This document shows positions 59,970-64,000 of a DNA stretch of 64,000 nucleotides, one piece after another. Each line of letters begins with the position of its first letter. Positions within the stretch are counted from its first letter, which is position 1. The DNA comes from Evansella sp041820985. Lineage in GTDB: Bacteria > Bacillota > Bacilli > Bacillales > Salisediminibacteriaceae. Location: NCBI RefSeq assembly GCF_041820985.1, contig NZ_JBGUAU010000011.1, positions 62,001 to 126,000 of the forward strand, given 5' to 3'. The translations under genes were made by a program, and so were the position numbers. The notes beneath the pieces are model-generated. The model saw only the letters and a list, made by a program, of their open reading frames with translations, was not told the origin of the DNA and ran no database searches.

Positions 59970-62318
59970 TTGCTTCAAAACGAGAAAAAAACAAAAAATA
60001 AATTTGGGTGGAGAAGCCATTATTTTCGCAAAAATTTTGTTCTTATATTATTAATAGCTTTCATTCCTGGTTTAATTACTGGTATAGGCATTTATTGGTT
60101 TGGAGTTAGTAAAGTAGAGGATTCAATAAAGGAATTACACGAGAGCCAAATATTACAACGTGCCGAAAATATTAATGATCAATTGGATTACTTAGAGATT
60201 TCCCTTTCACATTGGGCATTTGAACCTAGATTTAACACATCTCTTATTGATCTTAATTATATACGGGAATTTCAAGAGACACGGGACATAATACGTACAC
60301 TTATGGTGTTAGAGGGAAGTCATCCCCTTATTGAAAATGTGGAACTCTTTGTCGATTCAGAGGAACCGGTGATATTTCGACCTAGATATAGTGTTTTACC
60401 CGAAGATGAGTATGATTTCTACCACTCTATTTTAAAAAACCACAAAAATATTAGCTGGAATCGACTTTATCATACTATAAGTGAATCAAGTGACGATCCT
60501 ACCCCTCTTGTTTTAACACACAGTATTCCAGGGAATAGCAATGATCCATTTGGATCAATTATTGTTACTTTAGATAGAGCAAGGGTAGCTGAACTAATTA
60601 AAACATTAACCCCCTATAATCAAGGAGCGACGTTTTTATTAAATGGTGATAGCCGTATATTAGTTTCTGAAAATAGTACTGGTGAAGCTACTTTTATACG
60701 TAAACTACGAGATAGAATATTAGAACAGGCAGACTCACAAGGCTCTTTTGTTTTTAATTTTGGAGAGGAAAGTTATTCTGTATCATATGGAACAATGAGA
60801 AGGATTGACTCTGATTGGACATATGTTTCAGCAGCACCAATGTCTGCAATTACTTCATCCATTGTATTTATTTCAACAACGATAATAGTTATAAGTTTAA
60901 CTGGCTTAGTATTAGCTTTAATTTTATCTTGGTTTGCTTCTAAACAAATATATAGCCCAGTTGCAAAATTGGTCAAGGTACTTGATACTGAAAAATGGAA
61001 TGGTGCAACGAATGAAGATGAATTTAGTTTAATAGAGAAACAGTTTGCTGAATTATCTAAGGAAAGTGATTCTTTGCAAAAAAGATTAACTACTCAATTA
61101 CCTCAATTAAAAAATAGTTTTCTATTACAGCTGATTCAAGGATATTTATATCCTTATTCTGAAAAAGAACTCCATGATAGGATGCAATCTTATGGTTGGG
61201 AAATGAAAGACCATTCTTTTGTTGTAGTTGATATTCATTTATCAGGTATAAATGAATCAAAAGGCTTACTATTAAAGCAAGATGAAAGCTTGGTGGCATT
61301 TGCCCTTTCCAATATAACGGAAGAAGCTTCAGAAGCCCGGTTTAAACAGTGTAGTGTTATAAATTTTTACGATTTGTCAGCACTTTTACTCATTGTTTAT
61401 CCGACTAAGAATGAAATGAGAGATGAACTTCATGAATTTTCTGAAGAAGTAATGGATGTACTAAATCGTGTGCTACAAATGCAAGTTACAGTTACCATCA
61501 GTAAGCCCGCTGACAAAATAAAACGCATCCCATATTTGTTTGAAGAGGTAAGACAAGGGAAGCGATATCGTAATTTTGAAGATGAAAATCAAATTATAGA
61601 TCTTCAAATGATCGAACCAACCAATAAATATAATCAAATACATTATCCTTTCGAAATTGAAAAAGAGATTTTACAAGCTATTCGAATGGGCCAGATTAAT
61701 GAATCAGAAAACCTAATTAGAGTATTTATTCAAGAGCTTACGGAAAAGGGTATAAAAGAGATTAATATACGTCCAGCAATTACTCAATTATTTGGAAGTA
61801 TACAACATGAAATATTACATTCAGGAATTCATCCATATGAAATTTTTAATGGCAGAAATATGTTTGAGGAAGTAGCTCATATAGGTGAACCAGAACAAAT
61901 GGTAAGCTGGTTGACAGAAGAGGTAATCTCTCCTTATATTACATCTATTGAAGGTAAAGTAAATATTGAAATGAAACAACTAGTGGAACAAGTATGTACA
62001 GTAATACAAAATCGTTATATGGAAGATATTTCACTAGAAAGCTGTGCAGATGAAGTAGCAACGAATCCATATACTTTAAGCAAATCTTTCAAAAAGGTAA
62101 TAGGTGTGAACTTCATAGAATACTTAACTGATATTCGGTTAGATAAAGCGAAGGATCTCCTACTAAATACAGATATGAAGATTAATGATATCGCTGAACA
62201 AGTAGGGTATCGACATAGTTATTTTAATCGTATATTTAAAAAACATATGGGTATCCCTCCAAGTCAATATAGAAAAAAGCGTGTAGTAGATAGTACACTG
62301 CAAAAAAGAGATATGTAA
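59970..62318 (+). CDS. YesS-like membrane-anchored AraC-family regulator, second paralogue
   Basis: A 782-residue protein: membrane segment 1 (about 25-47, NFVLILLIAFIPGLITGIGI), extracytoplasmic sensor (48-290), membrane segment 2 (about 290-315), long linker and C-terminal AraC helix-turn-helix (about 675-772: LESCADEVATNPYTLSKSFK and INDIAEQVGYRHSYFNRIFK). It starts with TTG, supported by gcgggggaa seven bases upstream and the absence of any earlier in-frame start. The DUF624 gene follows after 24 bp and then a PL26 lyase, its probable target. Confidence 0.9.
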   Translation: MLQNEKKTKNKFGWRSHYFRKNFVLILLIAFIPGLITGIGIYWFGVSKVEDSIKELHESQILQRAENINDQLDYLEISLSHWAFEPRFNTSLIDLNYIREFQETRDIIRTLMVLEGSHPLIENVELFVDSEEPVIFRPRYSVLPEDEYDFYHSILKNHKNISWNRLYHTISESSDDPTPLVLTHSIPGNSNDPFGSIIVTLDRARVAELIKTLTPYNQGATFLLNGDSRILVSENSTGEATFIRKLRDRILEQADSQGSFVFNFGEESYSVSYGTMRRIDSDWTYVSAAPMSAITSSIVFISTTIIVISLTGLVLALILSWFASKQIYSPVAKLVKVLDTEKWNGATNEDEFSLIEKQFAELSKESDSLQKRLTTQLPQLKNSFLLQLIQGYLYPYSEKELHDRMQSYGWEMKDHSFVVVDIHLSGINESKGLLLKQDESLVAFALSNITEEASEARFKQCSVINFYDLSALLLIVYPTKNEMRDELHEFSEEVMDVLNRVLQMQVTVTISKPADKIKRIPYLFEEVRQGKRYRNFEDENQIIDLQMIEPTNKYNQIHYPFEIEKEILQAIRMGQINESENLIRVFIQELTEKGIKEINIRPAITQLFGSIQHEILHSGIHPYEIFNGRNMFEEVAHIGEPEQMVSWLTEEVISPYITSIEGKVNIEMKQLVEQVCTVIQNRYMEDISLESCADEVATNPYTLSKSFKKVIGVNFIEYLTDIRLDKAKDLLLNTDMKINDIAEQVGYRHSYFNRIFKKHMGIPPSQYRKKRVVDSTLQKRDM

Positions 62319-62342
62319 AATTAATAGAGGGAGGTTTAGATT

Positions 62343-62990
62343 ATGAATCATGGTTCGTTAGATGGTTTTATGGGTGGTTTTTATAAATTTGGTGAATACT
62401 TCATATTATTAGTTTATCTGAATCTATTATGGATTTGTTTTACAATTCTAGGAGGAGTTATCTTTGGTTGGGCACCAAGTACAACCGCAGTTTTTTCTGT
62501 TCTGAGAGAAAAAATCATGGGGAAAGACCCGTCAGTAATTAAGACGTTTTGGGGAACTTATCGTCAGGAATTTTTTAGAACGAACGGATTGGGGTTGATC
62601 ATCCTTTTTGTTGCATATATGTTGTATGTTAATATTCAATTTTTCCAAGTAGAAACAGCGTGGCTATTTGTTGCTGTTCGTTACTTAATGATTGCTATTA
62701 TGATTATTTCAGGGATTATGCTCATTTACATCTTTCCATTAATTGTCCATTATGAAACTAGTTTATATCGTCATATAAAAAATTCTTTGCTTATGGCAAT
62801 ATTCAAACCCATTCGTACCTTGTTCACGATAATTGCTTGTGTTGTAGTCTCTCAATTGTTTTTTACTTTCCCAGTGTTTATCATATTATTTGGGGTTAGT
62901 TTATTTGCACTAGTGATTATGTGGACTACTTATTATACATTTAAAATGACAGAACAAAAGCAAGAAGAGTTAACGAGTCAGGAAGTATAG
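62343..62990 (+). CDS. DUF624 family membrane protein (YesL-like), third paralogue
   Basis: A 215-residue membrane protein with about five segments. N-terminus DGFMGGFYKFGEYFILLVYL and the signature GWAPSTTAVFSVLREKI match DUF624 and are closest to the 6735 paralogue. It is in the same transcript as the YesS-like regulator (24 bp apart). Function unknown; regulator or transport partner inferred from repeated association. Start follows agagggaggtttagatt. A terminator follows. Confidence 0.86.
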   Translation: MNHGSLDGFMGGFYKFGEYFILLVYLNLLWICFTILGGVIFGWAPSTTAVFSVLREKIMGKDPSVIKTFWGTYRQEFFRTNGLGLIILFVAYMLYVNIQFFQVETAWLFVAVRYLMIAIMIISGIMLIYIFPLIVHYETSLYRHIKNSLLMAIFKPIRTLFTIIACVVVSQLFFTFPVFIILFGVSLFALVIMWTTYYTFKMTEQKQEELTSQEV

Positions 62991-63031
62991 TTATAAAATT
63001 TCTTACATTTACAAAAATGTCTAAATAGGAC

Positions 63032-63083
63032 AAAGCATGCTAGCTTCTGGTCACTGTTAACCAGAATTTTAGCATGCTTTTTT
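63032..63083 (+). terminator. Terminator after the third DUF624 gene
   Basis: AAAGCATGCTA pairs with TAGCATGCTTT, with inner CTGGT/ACCAG, followed by TTTT. Confidence 0.92.
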
Positions 63084-63227
63084 ACATAAAAAATGATAGA
63101 GGAAGCAGTAAATGTTATTCAACTTTGACTAAATATAATAGAAGAGCAAGAATGTATTATTGATAGAAAATTGTTATAACTGTAAGGTGTATATAGTAAA
63201 TATATCTTTCAGGAAAGGATGAGTTCC

Positions 63228-64000
63228 ATGATTCTAAATTGGCTTAATGAAAAACCAACACAACCATGGGGAGTAACGTGGGGAGTACCTTGGAAAAAAG
63301 GACATTTATGGAGTGAACAATCTATTCATCTTTCAGATACTGGAGCTAAAGAGCAGTGTTTACAGACATGGCCGATGGCATTTTGGCCTGATGGAAGTAT
63401 TAAGTGGACCGGGCACGCTTCTGTTTTTCAAAATAATACGGATAGTTCTTTTCATATTTATAGTGATGATGATGTGAAATATGTGAAAGGTAAGATTATC
63501 ATCGAGGAAAAGGAGAATTGCATCTTAATAAATACAGGTGGATTGACATGTAAAATAAATAAACAAGGAATGTATTTAATTGAAGAAATATCATGTAGTT
63601 CAAGAAAAGCTACTGCAAGAGGAAAACTTGTAGGTGTTTTAGAGACTAAAAGTGAGATGGAAGGTTCAACTACCTATTTACATAGCGAATTAAACAGTAA
63701 GATAAAGACAGTAGAAATTGAACAAGAAGGTCCAATCCGTTCTGTTGTAAAATTGGAAGGTGTACTATTAGAAAAGAAGAATAGTAGAGAATGCTTTCCT
63801 TTTGTTTTAAGAATGTATTTCTATTCTGGTCTAGACACAATCAAGCTAGTTCATACCTTTATTTATGATGGGGATCCCAAAAAAGATTTTATTAAAGGAT
63901 TAGGTATGTCATTTTCTCAATCACTAGCAGGAGAGATGTGGAACCGAAATGTTCGTTTTTCTGGTGATGAAGGAATATTTTCAGAATCAGCACAATTACT
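63228..64000 (+). CDS. PL26 exo-rhamnogalacturonan lyase, YetA-like (3' end outside window)
   Basis: ATG at 63228 after aggaaaggatgag opens a frame that stays open to the window end (257 codons). It begins MILNWLNEKPTQPWGVTWG, then WKKGHLW, WPMAFWPDGSIKWTGH and LRMYFYSGLDTIKLVHTF. This is the N-terminal domain of the PcRGLX/YetA family, exo-acting rhamnogalacturonan lyases of PL26, typically about 850-900 residues. No signal peptide, so it is intracellular. It follows a YesS-like regulator and a DUF624 gene, as expected for a rhamnogalacturonan block. Its product would feed GH105. Confidence 0.85.
   Translation, partial: MILNWLNEKPTQPWGVTWGVPWKKGHLWSEQSIHLSDTGAKEQCLQTWPMAFWPDGSIKWTGHASVFQNNTDSSFHIYSDDDVKYVKGKIIIEEKENCILINTGGLTCKINKQGMYLIEEISCSSRKATARGKLVGVLETKSEMEGSTTYLHSELNSKIKTVEIEQEGPIRSVVKLEGVLLEKKNSRECFPFVLRMYFYSGLDTIKLVHTFIYDGDPKKDFIKGLGMSFSQSLAGEMWNRNVRFSGDEGIFSESAQL

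Noticed and set aside
1..64000. tRNA, rRNA, riboswitch, phage or plasmid functions
   Set aside because: No tRNA-like cloverleaf, rRNA sequence, known riboswitch core, integrase or replication gene was recognised on reading the window.

Overview
This 64 kb window is AT-rich and typical of a Bacillaceae (low-GC Firmicutes) chromosome: strong purine-rich ribosome binding sites, occasional TTG/GTG starts, CcpA-type cre sites, YesM/YesN-type two-component pairs, and ABC sugar transporters without a dedicated ATPase. Almost everything serves import and intracellular breakdown of plant cell-wall oligosaccharides, mainly pectin (polygalacturonan, rhamnogalacturonan, perhaps xylogalacturonan) and glucuronoxylan. 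Nearly all genes are on the + strand; only one DUF624 gene and a LacI-family repressor are on the - strand. Genus and strain cannot be fixed from the sequence; an alkaliphilic or soil Bacillus relative is plausible.

Layout. (1) 1-6.7 kb: the end of a GH28 gene, a Gfo/Idh/MocA oxidoreductase, a TIM-barrel sugar isomerase, then uxaA and uxaB for galacturonate catabolism. uxaA has a textbook promoter overlapped by a LacI-type palindrome. (2) 6.7-18.2 kb: DUF624 protein, a YesS-like membrane AraC regulator, two near-duplicate LplA-like lipoproteins, two permeases and an unrecognised toroid-like protein. (3) 18.4-28.4 kb: a compact operon with an MFS carrier, KdgF-like cupin, GH43, GH28, GH43, an esterase, GH43 and GH105. 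(4) 28.4-29.3 kb: a gene-free mosaic of short repeats. (5) 29.3-44.8 kb: LacI-type repressor; lipoprotein, histidine kinase, second lipoprotein, two permeases, response regulator, GH43, an unrecognised six-hairpin-type glycosidase candidate and a GH52 beta-xylosidase. (6) 45-48.6 kb: Gfo/Idh/MocA oxidoreductase and GH115 alpha-glucuronidase. (7) 48.9-57.6 kb: a third transporter with DUF624, histidine kinase, GH105 and response regulator. (8) 57.7-64 kb: PL22 oligogalacturonate lyase, a broken MFS gene, a second YesS-like regulator, a third DUF624 protein and the start of a PL26 (YetA-like) exo-rhamnogalacturonan lyase running off the window.

How it works together: three ABC systems (lipoprotein plus two permeases, presumably energised by a shared MsmX-like ATPase elsewhere) import oligosaccharides. 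The hydrolases and lyases carry no visible signal peptides and so act in the cytoplasm. GH28 releases galacturonate, which enters UxaC (not here), UxaB and UxaA to 2-keto-3-deoxygluconate. GH105, PL22 and PL26 yield unsaturated uronates that KdgF, then KduI/KduD (not here), would process. GH52, GH43 and GH115 handle decorated xylo-oligosaccharides. Control appears layered: substrate-sensing AraC-type activators per transporter, a LacI-type repressor with matching operators at 3.27, 30.34 and 44.95 kb, and probable carbon catabolite repression through cre-like sites.

The most interesting signals are a possible three-component sensor (extra lipoprotein gene directly before a histidine kinase), DUF624 proteins tied to three regulator blocks, two unrecognised large enzymes, a dispersed GC-rich repeat family and an unusual inverted repeat ending in the uxaA -35 box.
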